A DNA stretch of 64,000 bases, taken from positions 3,239,501 to 3,303,500 of the forward strand of contig NC_092660.1 of the NCBI RefSeq assembly GCF_032118995.1, read 5' to 3'. The notes under the pieces are model-generated. The model searched no databases. It had not been told where the DNA came from and saw only the letters and a list, made by a program, of their open reading frames with translations. Made by a program: the position numbers and the translations under genes. The stretch comes from Asterias amurensis. Lineage: Eukaryota; Echinodermata; Asteroidea; Forcipulatida; Asteriidae. Shown piece after piece: positions 1-10,650 of the stretch (positions within the stretch are counted from its first letter, which is position 1; the number at the start of each line of letters is the position of its first letter).

Positions 1-125
1 CAATTAATGCAGACAGAGTGTCAGATCTTCAAAATGATGGCTGGCTGCCCATCGCACTCAGCAGAGGAGTGTCAATCAAACAACTCACTGAGTGGCCAGG
101 AAACTATCACAGCTCACATCCAAAG
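1..125 (+). other. Candidate exon, copy a, cut by window start
   Basis: The segment is open in two forward frames up to a donor (AAAG|gtacga). It is similar along its length to 1017-1158, which has a clear acceptor, so this is probably the same exon in an upstream repeat unit. The window begins inside it. I do not recognise the peptide in either frame. Later exon-like segments (4541, 9520, 20801) also begin 'cag|AT', so all may belong to one plus-strand transcription unit, coding or not. Confidence 0.4.
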
Positions 126-182
126 GTACGAAAAAATGATTAAGATTGAACCATGAGTAATGTTTTTAGTATTGCAGCTTAA

Positions 183-680
183 GCCCCTTTCACACGAGAG
201 CAATTTAGCTAGGGTCCCTTGCTAAATTGTAGCATGGTTGTAAGATTTTACAAAATGCACCGTGTGTGAAAGGACAATAATTTTTGGAGTGACCAGGGTC
301 CCTTATCAAATCTTATCCAACAATGCTACATTTTGTCAGAGGTCCGGACCTGCGACAAAATCTTACACTAGCAGAAGTTTTGACCAAGGACGTGGGCTAC
401 ATCATCATGTGAAAGGAACCCTTGTTTATTGAACGACGTCCTAGATGAAAATGCCCATACAGTGCATGCTATTGTGGGTGCTATCTTGTCCAACTAAGGT
501 GATCAGGATTACCAATTCATCATATCACTCTCATGTCGCACAAGGGTTGTTAGTTTTTTTAATTTTGCAGTATGAAAACTCACAAAATCAGTCACACACG
601 ATGATAACAAATAAACAATCCACGCTCGTAATTTTTAAGCAAGGGACCCTGGCTACATTTTGGCTGTGTGAAAAAGGGCT
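183..680. mobile_element. Non-autonomous element with inverted ends in a TTAA site
   Basis: The left end follows TTAA at 179-182 and reads GCCCCTTTCACACG; the right end reads CGTGTG-like then AAAAAGGGC followed by TGAA, a decayed TTAA. A second inverted motif (AGGGTCCCTTGC) lies inside each end. There is no coding capacity. It sits in the intron after exon copy a. Confidence 0.6.
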
Positions 681-839
681 TGAATGCTGCTCTCACACTG
701 TGTAGATTATGAACATTTGAGGGCGTCTCAAAGCACTTCAAACATTATAACCCCTGGTCACTGGGCCTTAATTAATTCCTTAAACCAACTCAGCTCCCTG
801 GTGGGGAGTATGCAGCCTGTGCAACATTAAAATGCGCTA

Positions 840-960
840 TCGGCTAAATCAGTCAAAAGAACCATCTCTGCCCTCACAGGTACCTATTTACCCCTGGGTG
901 GAGAGAAGCAATTATAGTTAAGCTATCGGTGCTCTTACCCGCTCGGCCAAGACACCCTAC
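840..960 (-). repeat. tRNA-derived SINE fragment
   Basis: Read on the minus strand, the segment matches SINE pieces at 9880-10060, 11600-11785, 18075-18265 and 19770-19860. The family starts with a tRNA-like head containing a GGCCGAGCGG box A-like motif. This copy lacks most of the head. Confidence 0.5.
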
Positions 961-1016
961 TCACTAAATGTTTAAACTTGTACTCATTCTTGACATGTTT
1001 TGTCTTCAATTTACAG

Positions 1017-1158
1017 ATCAATGAACACAGACAGAACTACAGATCTTTAATCACGATGGCTGGCTGTCTATCGCACTCAGCAGAGATGTATCAATCTATA
1101 AATGTCAAAGCATTGCAGAGTGGCCAGCAATCTGCTATATGATATCTCACATCTAAAG
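1017..1158 (+). other. Candidate exon, copy b
   Basis: The segment is bounded by a polypyrimidine tract and acceptor (tttacag|ATCAA) and a donor (AAAG|gtacgg). It aligns with 1-125 and the flanking introns match too, so exon and intron were copied together in a unit of about 1.03 kb. This copy has an early stop in the frame that is open in copy a, so it is a decayed exon or part of a non-coding transcript. Confidence 0.45.
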
Positions 1159-1207
1159 GTACGGGAAAATGATTGAAATTGAAAATAGTTTTTAGTAAGG
1201 CAGCTTA

Positions 1208-1407
1208 AGGGCCTTGTCACTTGAGGCAACTTGTAGGCAACCAGTTGCAGGCAACCAGTTGCAGTGTGTGCTACAGGACCACTTTGATAGCACACAAGTC
1301 ATTTTTCAAACATTGTCTTCAATCCACATTTGAAATGTGAGTGGCTTTTTTGGGGGGAGTTTGCCTGGAACTGGTTGCCCGTAAGTTGCCTCTTGTGACA
1401 TGGCCCT
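1208..1407. mobile_element. Short inverted-repeat element in a TTAA-like site
   Basis: The left end (GGGCCTTGTCAC, then GAGGCAACTT) follows TTAA. The right end is its imperfect reverse complement, followed by TTAG. The element occupies the same intron position as the unrelated element at 183-680 in the upstream unit. Confidence 0.55.
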
Positions 1408-1904
1408 TAGGCTGAACGTCGCTCTTGAGGGGGCACAACAATTTTCCTCTGGTAATGGGCACTTCTATGAGTCAAATGTTAAATTGTATTGGAACCTTGC
1501 AGAGGGCACCACATCAAAAGCACAGGGCACCACTTCAAGGCCTGCAACTTACTGTGTGAAAATAAATGCTCAATATTCAGAACAATCCCTCTTTTGTGAG
1601 AGATGTGTATACCCATCAAATGTGTTTCAGGTCCTCAGTGTCGAGTCTTAGTCAAAATTTCTATTCTTGTTTGCATCTTTTGCATAAGTGGTTCTAACAT
1701 GCCATGAGCAAGCAGTCAAGTACACTGGGCCCAATTTAATAAAGCCTGTAAGCACAGAAATGTATTGGTTTTGACAGAAACAGGTTTCCAGCCCAAATTA
1801 CTTTAAGTTTACACTGTGGTGAATGGTCGATTTTTGCTGAATAACAAATTTGTCAAGCAGTATTTTCTGCTTAACTGCTTATGAGATATGGCCCTCAACT
1901 TAAG
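1408..1904. other. No gene seen
   Basis: This is AT-rich intron-like sequence. A short open frame at 1400-1651 has no recognisable content. Confidence 0.5.
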
Positions 1905-1974
1905 CCGTGGCGTTTCTGATCAGCAGATTGTGGGTTTGAGTCCCAGTCCTGACACTTGTGTCCTTAAGCACGAC
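1905..1974 (+). repeat. tRNA-derived SINE fragment broken by hAT insertion
   Basis: This fragment contains the 3' part of a tRNA-like head (GGGTTTGAGTCCC, a box B-like motif) and the SINE motif GACACTTGTGTCC. It stops where the hAT end begins, so the hAT element inserted into this SINE. Confidence 0.55.
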
Positions 1975-4417
1975 CAGTGTTGTAGCTAGGACATTCTTAG
2001 TGGTGGGCAGCTGAATTAAATTTGGTCAGAGATTGCGAGCCAAGCGCACGTACTCTGTTATAAGGATTTTTTTCAGGGCTAAATATTAACATTACCATCA
2101 CATCTTGTAAGATTCAAGAATCACAATTTTAAAACATAATATGTACAATTAATACAAAAATGTATGAATACAAAATAATTGTGATGAATTTGTAAACAGA
2201 CTGTTTGTGAAATAGAACAAATAATTAAATTATCTTGGTGGCTGGCTGAGTGTAACTTGTCAATTAAGAGGGAAGCTTACCTTTACATAAATCTAACTTT
2301 GTATCTCCTGTCTTTCTTTTGAGCCCACAATTTTACTGCCTCAATATATGGAAACTCATCACATTTAGGGAAATACGCATGAGGCAATCCAGGCTGTCTT
2401 CTCCTAATCTGTTTCGTATTCCAGTCTTTACAAGTTTCATCCTTGAGAAAGCTCGCTCACAGTCGGCAGTATGAGGAGGCAATGTTCTGTAGATTGTGGC
2501 AAGTTTAGCAATGTTTGGAAACATTGAGGCCGTTTTTTTTGTGAAACCAAAATGTCAAGAAAGTTGCATGGACCTGCTGCAGCTGCTGCTGGTTGAAGAC
2601 AATCAATATAATGTTTGATATCTGTCACTTCCACTTGTGTCTCATCATTGTCTAGGCCAAATTGTGCGGTCAAACTGGTGACTCATTTTGATAATTCTGC
2701 ATCCCTCTGTTGTTCTACATAAGAAGAAAATTTTGCAAATGCTTCCATTACATTGTTATTCTTGAATCTGTCTAAGATGTTTTCTCTGAGTTTTTTAAGG
2801 AAAGGCCTTTTAACACTGGTGTCAAATGCTGATGCAGAGAGTTTTGGTTCTTCACTATCTATTTTGAAGCCATTCTTGCTGAGACTACCTATTAAACTTT
2901 GGAAGTCGTCATAATAGGTTGGTTTGTCCCTCTTTAATTCAAGTGCATTTATGGTTGCCTTTTGGGAGAGTTCAATCTGTACACAATCTACGGCCTCTGT
3001 TTGAAATTGACAACTGAGTCTGTTGATAGTTGAAAGAACATCACAGAGGAGGAGGATGGCGATGAATTCAATTTTCTTCATCGTGTGAAAAAGTCCAACT
3101 GCCACAGGGTCTCCTCTCTCAGCACCCTCTCTCTCCAGACTTACAAGGACACTTGGAAGGATTTTTTTGAATCCCAATACACACTTGCCTAATACCAGCC
3201 ATCTAGTAGCATTTGGGTCTGACACTTTTCCGGTTTCTCCTGATCCAGCATCTTGCGAATTCTTGAGAAGCTTCTGCACAGATTCTAAGCCCTTGGTCCT
3301 CACAGCACTTCTTGAGTAGAAGTCATGAAGTTTATGTACTACTCTTTTGAACCGGACAATTGCTGGAAAAGAGGTTCCTGTTTTTGGAAGCCGCCAGATT
3401 TAATTTGTGGGCTGCGCAGTGCTGTCCTAATGCCTTTACAGTTTTGTCTTGATCAATTTGCTTGGCTATTTGCACACCTACTATTCTTTTGACTGCTCCG
3501 TTTAGTTGTCCGACCATTACAGCAGCACCATCTGTGCCTAAGCCGACTAGCCTCTCATAAGGCAGCTGGTTTTCCTCGATGTAGCCGGTTACTTTCTTAC
3601 AAATCTTATCAGCGTTTAAACTTAGTGCAGTCAATTCATCACCATCACCTTTATCGCTGTCCAGACAGTCGATTATTTTCAGAAATTTCGTTACTATTTT
3701 CCTGTTTTTTGGTACATATCTAGCATGGATAACCATCTGCTCGATGGTGCTTATATCAGTTGTTTCATCAAACATCAGGGAGTAATACTTGTTTTCTCTC
3801 AATTCGTTAAGTATTTGTACTTCAATAACTTCACTGAGACACATAAGAAATTCCCTAATGGATGTTGTTGAAGTGTACTGGGCATTCTCCCCTTTGCATA
3901 CTTTGCTCTTAATATTTAATCCAAGCTGACTTAATAAGTCGAGCAATTTCTCAAAGTTAGTAGTATGTCGGATGTTGTTCTTGGCTAAAAAGTAAAGGCA
4001 TTGAAAAACCTTGGCAATACTGTCTCTGCTAATTTCCTTCGGTTTTGAAAGCAACTCGCCAATGTGTGAAGAAACTTGGCTTTGCAAGTGGACTGCAACA
4101 GAATCACGATGTTCCACTGCGGTCTAATGAGATTTGATGCTTTCCAATCGCAGCCTGACACATCCTACTTTGTTCCATGTATCGCGTCCAAAGGGTCTCT
4201 TAGGCAGAACATGCCTGAACCAGGAACATAATTTAAACAAGGCCGATAAACTTTCCACTTCGCATCAAACGCTAAGGCACGTTTCTGCTGTTTACTTGTA
4301 TCACGCGATGAAGTTGAACTTGCAGGTACAGCACTAACTGAAACTGAAGCTGTACCACCGCCAGACAAACTGCTCTCATCCTCCAATCTTTTTCGCTTTC
4401 CACAAAAATCATCAAGA
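1975..4417 (-). mobile_element. hAT-superfamily DNA transposon, right end missing
   Basis: The left end reads CAGTGTTGTAGCTAGG, a typical hAT terminal repeat. The matching CAACACTG end is absent on the right. The element stops near 4417, where it joins sequence that also begins the repeat modules at 6427 and 7970, so the end was lost by deletion or recombination. An eight-base duplication would be AGCACGAC (1967-1974), but its partner cannot be checked. Confidence 0.75.
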
Positions 4418-4422
4418 TACAC
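2333..4422 (-). pseudogene. hAT transposase (DUF4371 type), decayed
   Basis: Read on the minus strand, the pieces come in transposase order. First is an N-terminal part (4422-4165) with a Ser-rich tail and the start of a Cys-containing TTF-like finger. Then comes a DUF4371/RNase H-like part (4117-3332) with FDETTDIS and GTDGAAVM motifs, a middle part (3303-2683), and the C-terminal dimerisation region with ADCERAFSRMKLVK (2524-2333). The family cuts and pastes DNA in the nucleus. Reading frames change between pieces (4422-4165, 4117-3332, 3303-2683, then an overlapping shift near 2500), giving at least three breaks. It cannot encode a whole transposase. The C-terminal motif resembles KIAA1586/ZNF862-like domesticated hATs, but decay argues against domestication. 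Confidence 0.85.
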
Positions 4423-4540
4423 ACATGGTGTTACCGCAAACCAAATATTGATACCTGACCATGCAATGCCTCAAATCATATAGTGCTTAAAAAAGGCATC
4501 CAGTTTCATTCTCGTTCCCTTTTTTTTTTTTCATCTACAG

Positions 4541-4665
4541 ATCGAGTGAGCCAAGTCTCTGTTGGTCAAACTGAGCAGAGGAAATGTCTCCAAGCTGTCG
4601 TTGTTGAAGCCATGGAGGACGTCAAGCAAACTGCTTAGACAACTCTGTCAACTACCTGTGTACAG
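4541..4665 (+). other. Candidate 125-base exon, copy 1
   Basis: The acceptor is a long T tract plus ctacag|ATCGAG; the donor is ACAG|gtacga. After a phase-1 start the frame reads VSQVSVGQTEQRKCLQ and meets a TAG 30 codons in. I do not recognise the peptide. Length and both splice sites are identical in the three copies. Confidence 0.45.
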
Positions 4666-4878
4666 GTACGACATCAAGTTGATATCGATAATAAAAGTGA
4701 ATAATCATATTTATGACATTGTCAGTGTTAACAAAAAGGTGGGTCGAACCTAGCCCTGGCGGCCTTACACTTTTGTATTACGCTACAGCGATCGTCCAAA
4801 ACAAACTTTCTGGAAATAATGATAAGGGCTTTGAGATGCTCGAATGATGAAGGGCTATACACACAAACTGGTTATTAA

Positions 4879-5248
4879 AGGAACAATTTGCCTTGGATCA
4901 ATTGAGTTGGTCCTTGAAAAGCGTTGTTATAAAATGATTATGGTTAGAAGGATATTTTAAAAGTAGAATACAATGATCCACACAAATTTGCCTCGAAATT
5001 GCGTAATATTCCTTTTCTTTTGCAGCTAACACGGTCAGCCATTTATGGGAGTCAAAAATCTGACTCCCATAAATGGTCGACCGTGTTAGTCGATGAGGTA
5101 AAAGGAAAACCACGCAACTTCGAGTGATACTTGTGTGGATCATTATATTTTACTTTTTAAAAATCTCTCTAATCACATGCATTTTATTACAAACGGTTAC
5201 AAATTCTTTTCAAAGACCAACTTGGTCGATCCAAGGCAACGTGTTCCT
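4879..5248. mobile_element. Palindromic element (370 bp) with TTAA target duplication
   Basis: The element is flanked by TTAA at 4875-4878 and 5249-5252. It begins AGGAACA and ends TGTTCCT. It is a near-complete palindrome whose centre (about 5040-5090) carries the arms GACTCCCATAAATGG. It has no coding capacity. I recall very similar palindromes from sea star sequences. Confidence 0.8.
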
Positions 5249-5379
5249 TTAATAAGTAGGATTTGAAACTTTGCATGGTGGATGTTCAACTAAGAGAGGT
5301 TTGTAGTAACACCTAGTTATTATTGTTTAAAGTTGATTATGAGTCAACCAATTTAAGTTTATTAATTTTGGTTTTAACC

Positions 5380-5530
5380 ATACACCAATGCGTGTTAGCA
5401 CTTAATACTCAGTACTTGCCAGCGTCCTGTGAACAAATATCACAGACATGTTACTCGGGTGGAATTCGAACCCAAGACCCTTGCAATTCTAGAGCTGTGT
5501 CTTACCATCTAGACTATCGAGATTGCCTAG
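5380..5530 (-). repeat. tRNA-derived SINE piece
   Basis: Read on the minus strand it has a D-arm-like TAGTCTAGATGG and a box B-like sequence that is cleaner in the 7365 copy (GGTTCGAATCC), then a body ending in GTATTAAGTGC-like sequence. It is too diverged to be a functional tRNA. Confidence 0.55.
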
Positions 5531-5639
5531 TAGCTAGAGGCAGTTCGATTCCTATGTTTTGGCAGCGGGTACTGCAATACATATAATGGATGTTAACTTT
5601 GCATCGGGGATAAAGAATACTATTTGTGGTGTTTTACCC

Positions 5640-5770
5640 AAGCTACGATGTGTATTGGCACTTTATACTCGGTACTTGCCCGAGTCCTGTGAAAAAATAT
5701 CATAGGCATATTACTAGGGTGGGATTTGAAACCCGCAACCCTTGCAATTCTAGAACAGTGTCAATTTAAG
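5640..5770 (-). repeat. tRNA-derived SINE piece, more diverged
   Basis: This is the second, weaker copy of the family at 5380-5530, in the same orientation and sharing the tcctgtgaa and ccttgcaattctaga blocks. Confidence 0.5.
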
Positions 5771-6021
5771 TTTCATGTCCAAGGTCTGGACTCTACAAGA
5801 GACACTGTTTTTCTCCTAATCAAATTTCTCCTGACGATGACTGGAGCAAGCTAGTTGAAACGTTGAGACCAATGTTAATAACCATCATATATTCTAAAGT
5901 AGTAGTTCCAGCCAATTTTGTATACCTTCCGCCCAGGTAGTAGTTTAAAAGCAGGACAGTTCTTTTTAAAACTGAAAGTGTGCTGAACAATCCAATGAAT
6001 TGCTTCCGCGGTAGTAGAATA

Positions 6022-6390
6022 TGTAATAATAATAATATCAAAGTCTTATATAGGGCACGTATCTACCAAACAAGGTACTCAAGGCGCTGAGTATATACAA
6101 ACTTTCAGAAAGATAGGTTATTGCAGTGATGAATTCTGAGACCCAATTATTTAGCACCTTATAAGGGTTTACAAGGTGCTACTGCTTATTAAGCAGCCAC
6201 AACCAGGAACACCGGGGTGAACCCTCTCTCTTTTCGATAAGTGCACTGGGTTCTGTTACATGCGTTACACAACACATAGGACCGACGGCTTTACGTCCCA
6301 TCCGAAGGACGAAGCAATGATTAAGTGTCTTGCTCAAGGACACAGTGTCACGGCTGGGGATTCGAACCCACACTCTGCTGATCAGCAGGG
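6022..6390 (-). mobile_element. tRNA-derived SINE insertion, 5' truncated
   Basis: Comparing unit 1 with unit 2 (7918-7935) shows this segment is extra. On the minus strand it starts in the tRNA-like head, with GGGTTCGAATCCCC, continues through a body with CCTTCGGATGGGACG, and ends in a short ATT-rich tail (ATTATTATTA). Relatives lie at 41630-41845 and 43155-43385. Confidence 0.75.
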
Positions 6391-6548
6391 CAGTTTTCTA
6401 AAGGACAAACTCTACCTGGCCAGTAGATACACACATGGTGTTACCGAAAACCAAATATAGATACCTGTCCATGCAATGCCTCAAATCATATAGTGCTTAA
6501 AAAAGGCATCCAGTTTTATTCTCGTTCCCTTTTTTTTTTCATCTACAG

Positions 6549-6673
6549 ATCAAGTAAGCCAAGTCTCTGTTGGTCAAACTGAGCAGAGGAAATGTCTTCA
6601 AGCTGTCGTTGTTGAAGCCATGGAGGACGTCAAGCAAACTGCTTTGACAACTCTGTCAACTACCTGTGTACAG
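6549..6673 (+). other. Candidate 125-base exon, copy 2 (open)
   Basis: It has the same borders as the copy at 4541 (ctacag|ATCAAG and ACAG|gtacga). This is the only copy open throughout in the phase-1 frame, because a TTG codon stands where the other two have TAG. It could encode 41 residues, including KCLQAVVVEAMEDVKQ. Starting in phase 1 and ending in phase 0, it cannot be spliced in tandem without shifting frame, which argues against all copies being coding. Confidence 0.45.
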
Positions 6674-6887
6674 GTACGACATCAAGTTGATATTGATAAT
6701 AAAAATGTATGAATCATATTTATGACATTGTCAGTATTTACAAAAAGGTGGGTCGAACCTAGCCCTGGCGGCCTTACACTTTCGTATTACACTACAGCGA
6801 TCGTCCAAAACAAACTTTCTGGAAATAATGATAAGGGCTTTGAGATGCTCGAATGATGAAGGGCTATACACACAAACTGGTTATTAA

Positions 6888-7153
6888 AGGAACACGTTGT
6901 CTTGAATCAGTCGTGTTGGTCCTTAAAAAGCAGTGTTATAAAACGATTATGGTTAGAAGGATATCTAAAAAGTAGAGTACAATGATCCACACAAATTTGC
7001 CTCAAAATTGCATGGTTTCCTTTTACTTTGCGAACTAACACACTCTACTCTATTCTACTTCTAAAAAATCTCTCTCATCACATGCATTTTATTACAAACG
7101 GTTACAAACGCTTTTCAAAGTCCAACTTGATCGATCCAAGGCCACGTGTTCCT
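6888..7153. mobile_element. Palindromic TTAA element, centre deleted
   Basis: This is the same element as 4879-5248 at the same place in the next unit, flanked by TTAA (6884-6887, 7154-7157). The central hairpin is lost. Confidence 0.75.
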
Positions 7154-7289
7154 TTAATACGTAGGATTTGAAACTTTGCATGGTGGATGTTCAGCTAAGA
7201 GAGGTTTGTAGTAACACCTAGTTATTATTGTTAAGTTGATTATGAGCCAACCAATTTAAGTTTATTAATTTTGGTTTTTACCCATACAC

Positions 7290-7680
7290 CAGTGCGTATT
7301 AGCACTTAATACTCAGTACTTGCCAGCGTCCTGTGAACAAATATCACAGGCATGTTACTCGTGTGGGATTCGAACCCACGACCCTTGCAATTCTAGAGCT
7401 GTGTCTTACCATCTAGACTACCGAGTTTGCCTGGTAGCTAGAGGCAGTTTGAATCCTATGTTTTGGCAGCGGGTAGTGTAATATATATAATAGATGTTAA
7501 ATTTGCATCGGGATAAAGAATATTATTTGTGGTGTTTTACCCAAGCTACGATGTGTGTTAGCACTTTATACTCAGTACATGCCCTAGTCCTGTGAAAAAA
7601 TATCATAGGCATATTACTAGGGTGGGATTTGAAACCCGCGACCCTTGCAATTCTAGAGCAGTGTCAATTTTAGTTTCATG
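7290..7680 (-). repeat. Two tRNA-derived SINE pieces
   Basis: These are the counterparts of 5380-5530 and 5640-5770. The piece at 7365-7440 keeps a good tRNA-like T arm (GTGGGTTCGAATCCCAC on the minus strand) and a paired D stem (GTCT/AGAC). Confidence 0.6.
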
Positions 7681-8091
7681 TCCAAGGTCTGGACTCTACA
7701 AGAGACACTGTTTTTCTCCTAAATAAATATCTCCTGACGATGGTTGGAGCAAGCTAGTCGAAACGTTGAGACCAACGTTAATAATGATTCTATAAGCTAA
7801 AGTAGTAGTTCCAGCCAATTTTTTATACCTTCCGCCCAGGTAGTAGTTTAAAAGCAAGACAGTTCTTTTTAAAACTGAAAGTCTGCTGAACAATCCAATG
7901 AATTGTTTCCGCGGTAGTAGAATATATAGCAAGGCAGTTTTCTAAAGGACAAACTCTACCTAGCAAGTAGATACACACATGGTGTTACCGCAAACCAAAT
8001 ATTGATACCTGTCCATGCAATGCCTCAAATCATATAGTGCTTAAAACAGGCATTCAGTTTCATTCTCGTTCCCTTTTTTTCTCATCTACAG

Positions 8092-8216
8092 ATCGAGTGA
8101 GCCAAGTCTCTGTTGGTCAAACTGAGCAAAGGAAATGTCTTCAAGCTGTCATTGTTGAAGCCATGGAGGACGTCAAGCAAACTGCTTAGACAACTCTGTC
8201 AACTACCTGTGTACAG
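8092..8216 (+). other. Candidate 125-base exon, copy 3
   Basis: Borders and length match copies 1 and 2, and it carries the same TAG as copy 1. The module ends about 120 bases later. Confidence 0.45.
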
Positions 8217-8349
8217 GTACGACATCAAGTTGATATTGATAAAAAAAGTGTATAATCATATTTATGACATTGTCAGTGTTTACAAAAAGGTGGGTCAAAC
8301 CTAGCCCTGGCGGCCTTACACTTTCGTATTACACTACAGTGACGTCCTG

Positions 8350-8950
8350 GATAACAGGGTTCATTTCTGAGGCAAAAATTTTTCAAAGCTTCATAACTCA
8401 AATCTTACCTGTAAGAAGCCACTTACTTCAACAGGTTCCCATTCCATGGCAGGAAACATTTTTCTAGGGTGGTTTTTGGTTTGTCATATATTCTTCACAA
8501 ATCGGTCATTTGTGAAATAATGCAACTCCCAACATTAAAAAAAATCCGTTTTTGATCATATTCTCACAGTCTGTCGTGCGTATGCAAGACAATAGACGCA
8601 TGATGCGCATATTTTGCATTGCTCTTGTGTGTTAAAGCTGTGCAGTCAAGATACGATGACCAAGAATTTATGCATCTTGCATCTTTTACTTGCACGCGAA
8701 TGTATACACTTACACACGGCAGCAGACAACACTTTGAGAAAACGATCAATATGGGAATTTGTTTATGTTGGGAGCTGCATTACTTCAGGTAAACGGCGGA
8801 TTTGTGATGAATATATACTGACCAATACTCACTGCTGAAAGATGTATGCTGCAATGGAATGTGGATCTGTTGAAATTAGTGGCTTCTTGCAGGTAAGATT
8901 TGAGTTATGAAGCTTTGAAAATTTTCCGCCCCAGAAATCGGCCCTTATAT
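8350..8950. mobile_element. Long palindromic element, about 600 bp
   Basis: The left arm (8365-8600) and right arm (8700-8940) are diverged reverse complements sharing AAGCTTCATAACTCAAATCT and GCAACTCCCAACAT-like blocks. There is no coding content and no clear target duplication. Confidence 0.6.
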
Positions 8951-9519
8951 GTAGGACTCTGTATCTGTGTACAGCACAGAGGAAGAGCCCTATTTAGGGC
9001 TAGATCGAACCCAAGTGGATCACACCCAAGTATACAATACAATCTGGGAAGCTGCCCCTTTATAATCGGCTGTACTAATAAGAAAGAAGAAGAAGAAAAA
9101 AAATCTCATAGACTTTAAGAATTCCCAATGGAAGCCCTTTGCTCTTTGCACAACGAAAATGGCTTTGCCCTCTCAAACATAAAATCCCAGTCCCAATCTT
9201 TCTAGGTACAATGTGAACAATTTTGAGTTAAACAAAATAATAACAAGAGTGGGACTTGAACCTGCTTCCCGCAGATTAATTTTTAGGAGAGGTGACCCCT
9301 CTGTTACTTCCCAGGTCTTATCCTAAACTTGGTTGTGATCCAGTCCTGATACTTCACGGAGGCAACAAAACTGATATGCCCCCTGGTCACTGCCTTGGTG
9401 CCCTTGAAATGCTTCAGTATAAATTTGCAATTTCCTCATAGCATGACCATCTTGTACATCTTTTCATGGTTTTTTTGTTTTTATGTTCAACTTTTTTCCC
9501 TTCTTTCATTTTTTTTCAG

Positions 9520-9756
9520 ATCAAATCCTAAAACATCCCCAACTGAGTGAGAAAGTTAAGGAATGTGGTTGCGTTGATCACTGCCTATGGCACCAGAGCT
9601 ACCAGCCAATAATAAAGTCATCGTGTGGGAGCCCACCCACGGCAGGTGCCATCTCAGAAGACCCACCAAGACCATACTCAAGACCCTCATCGAGGATGCA
9701 GGACAGTGAGTGTCGAACCGCTCAACACCTTGTGCAGTCAATCAACCTTGTTGCAG
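9520..9756 (+). other. Candidate 237-base exon, copy 1 (open, symmetric phase 1)
   Basis: The acceptor is a T/C tract ending ttttttcag|ATCAAA; the donor is TTGCAG|gtaagcc. Entered in phase 1 it is open for 78 codons and leaves in phase 1, so it could be spliced in or skipped without shifting frame. Visible motifs are KVKECGCVDHCLW and EDPPRPYSRPSSRMQ. I do not recognise the family. The other three copies are broken in this frame. Confidence 0.5.
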
Positions 9757-9879
9757 GTAAGCCTACATAATTAAAAAAAATTGGCAGTGATAGAAAAGCT
9801 TCCTGTTCATAAGGAAAACTTTTTAAATAACTTTAAGTTACCCTGGTGAACCTCCAATGACTCATACCCCTTACGTCAA

Positions 9880-10060
9880 AAGAACCATCTCTGCCCTCAC
9901 AGGTACCATTTACCCCTGGGTGGAGAGAAGCAACAATAGTTCAGTATCTTGCTCTGGTACACAAGTGTCACGACCGGCTCTGAAACCTCAGTCTGCTGAA
10001 CAGAAACACCAGAGCTTAAGTTCGGTGCTCTAAACCGCTCGGCCGCGACACCCCACTTCT
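9880..10060 (-). repeat. tRNA-derived SINE
   Basis: The tRNA-like head is at the right (GTCGCGGCCGAGCGGTTTA on the minus strand). The body runs left to ATGGTTCTTTTGAC. Confidence 0.6.
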
Positions 10061-10449
10061 AAATTAAACTTCCCCAAAAAGCTGACAGTTTCCTTGTTAG
10101 TGTGTCGACGCTCTACCAACTAAGCAGGGTTTGAACCAATGACCTCCAGATTAATGTGCTGGCGTTCTACTAAAGGCCGAGTCATGCTGCAGTGTGACTC
10201 GGCCTTAACTGAACTATCTAGCCTGAATAATGGTGGTCTCCCTATTTTGTCAATATCTGTCTAGATGTTTTCAGTCAGAAGCCAATCAACTTATAACTGC
10301 TGTTAGGCTGGGGATCACACCCAAGTTTACAATACAACTTGGGAAGCGACCCTTATATTGGGATTATTTCAAATATCAAAGGAATAAACTCGGGCCTGGA
10401 ATTTCATGAGGCCATGGTCTCTGTTTCCTCTGGTCTTTGCATTGGTGCC

Positions 10450-10650
10450 AGCCCCTTCGGAGGTGTCGTGGCCAAGCTGATAAGAGCACCGTCACCGAAC
10501 TCAAGCTCTGACCTGTTCAAGGGAGTATGGGTTTGGGAGTCATGCACTGAACCACTGCTTCATCATTTAAAAAAACCAGTACATACTTATCGCAAAGAGA
10601 AGGGGCTCGCCCTGGTTGGTCTGGCAGTACGACTGTCTTCAATTATGAAG
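10450..10650 (+). repeat. Diverged SINE, forward
   Basis: It starts AGGTGTCGTGGCCAAGCTG (tRNA-like head) and runs to GGCTGCACTAGT. Counterparts lie at 12180-12390 and 18660-18855. Confidence 0.5.

Larger units (their letters stand above)
4418..8340. repeat. Tandem array of an exon-containing module (2 full units, 1 partial)
   Basis: Units start at about 4418, 6427 and 7970 with the shared string ACACATGGTGTTACCG. Each contains the 125-base exon-like segment. Unit 1 is about 2.0 kb because a SINE inserted in it; unit 2 is 1.54 kb. Each full unit then has a palindromic element, two tRNA-derived SINE pieces and a segment containing CTTCCGC and GGTAGTAG. The third unit ends soon after its exon. 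A stray copy of the end of the module lies at 62660-62930. Confidence 0.8.
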
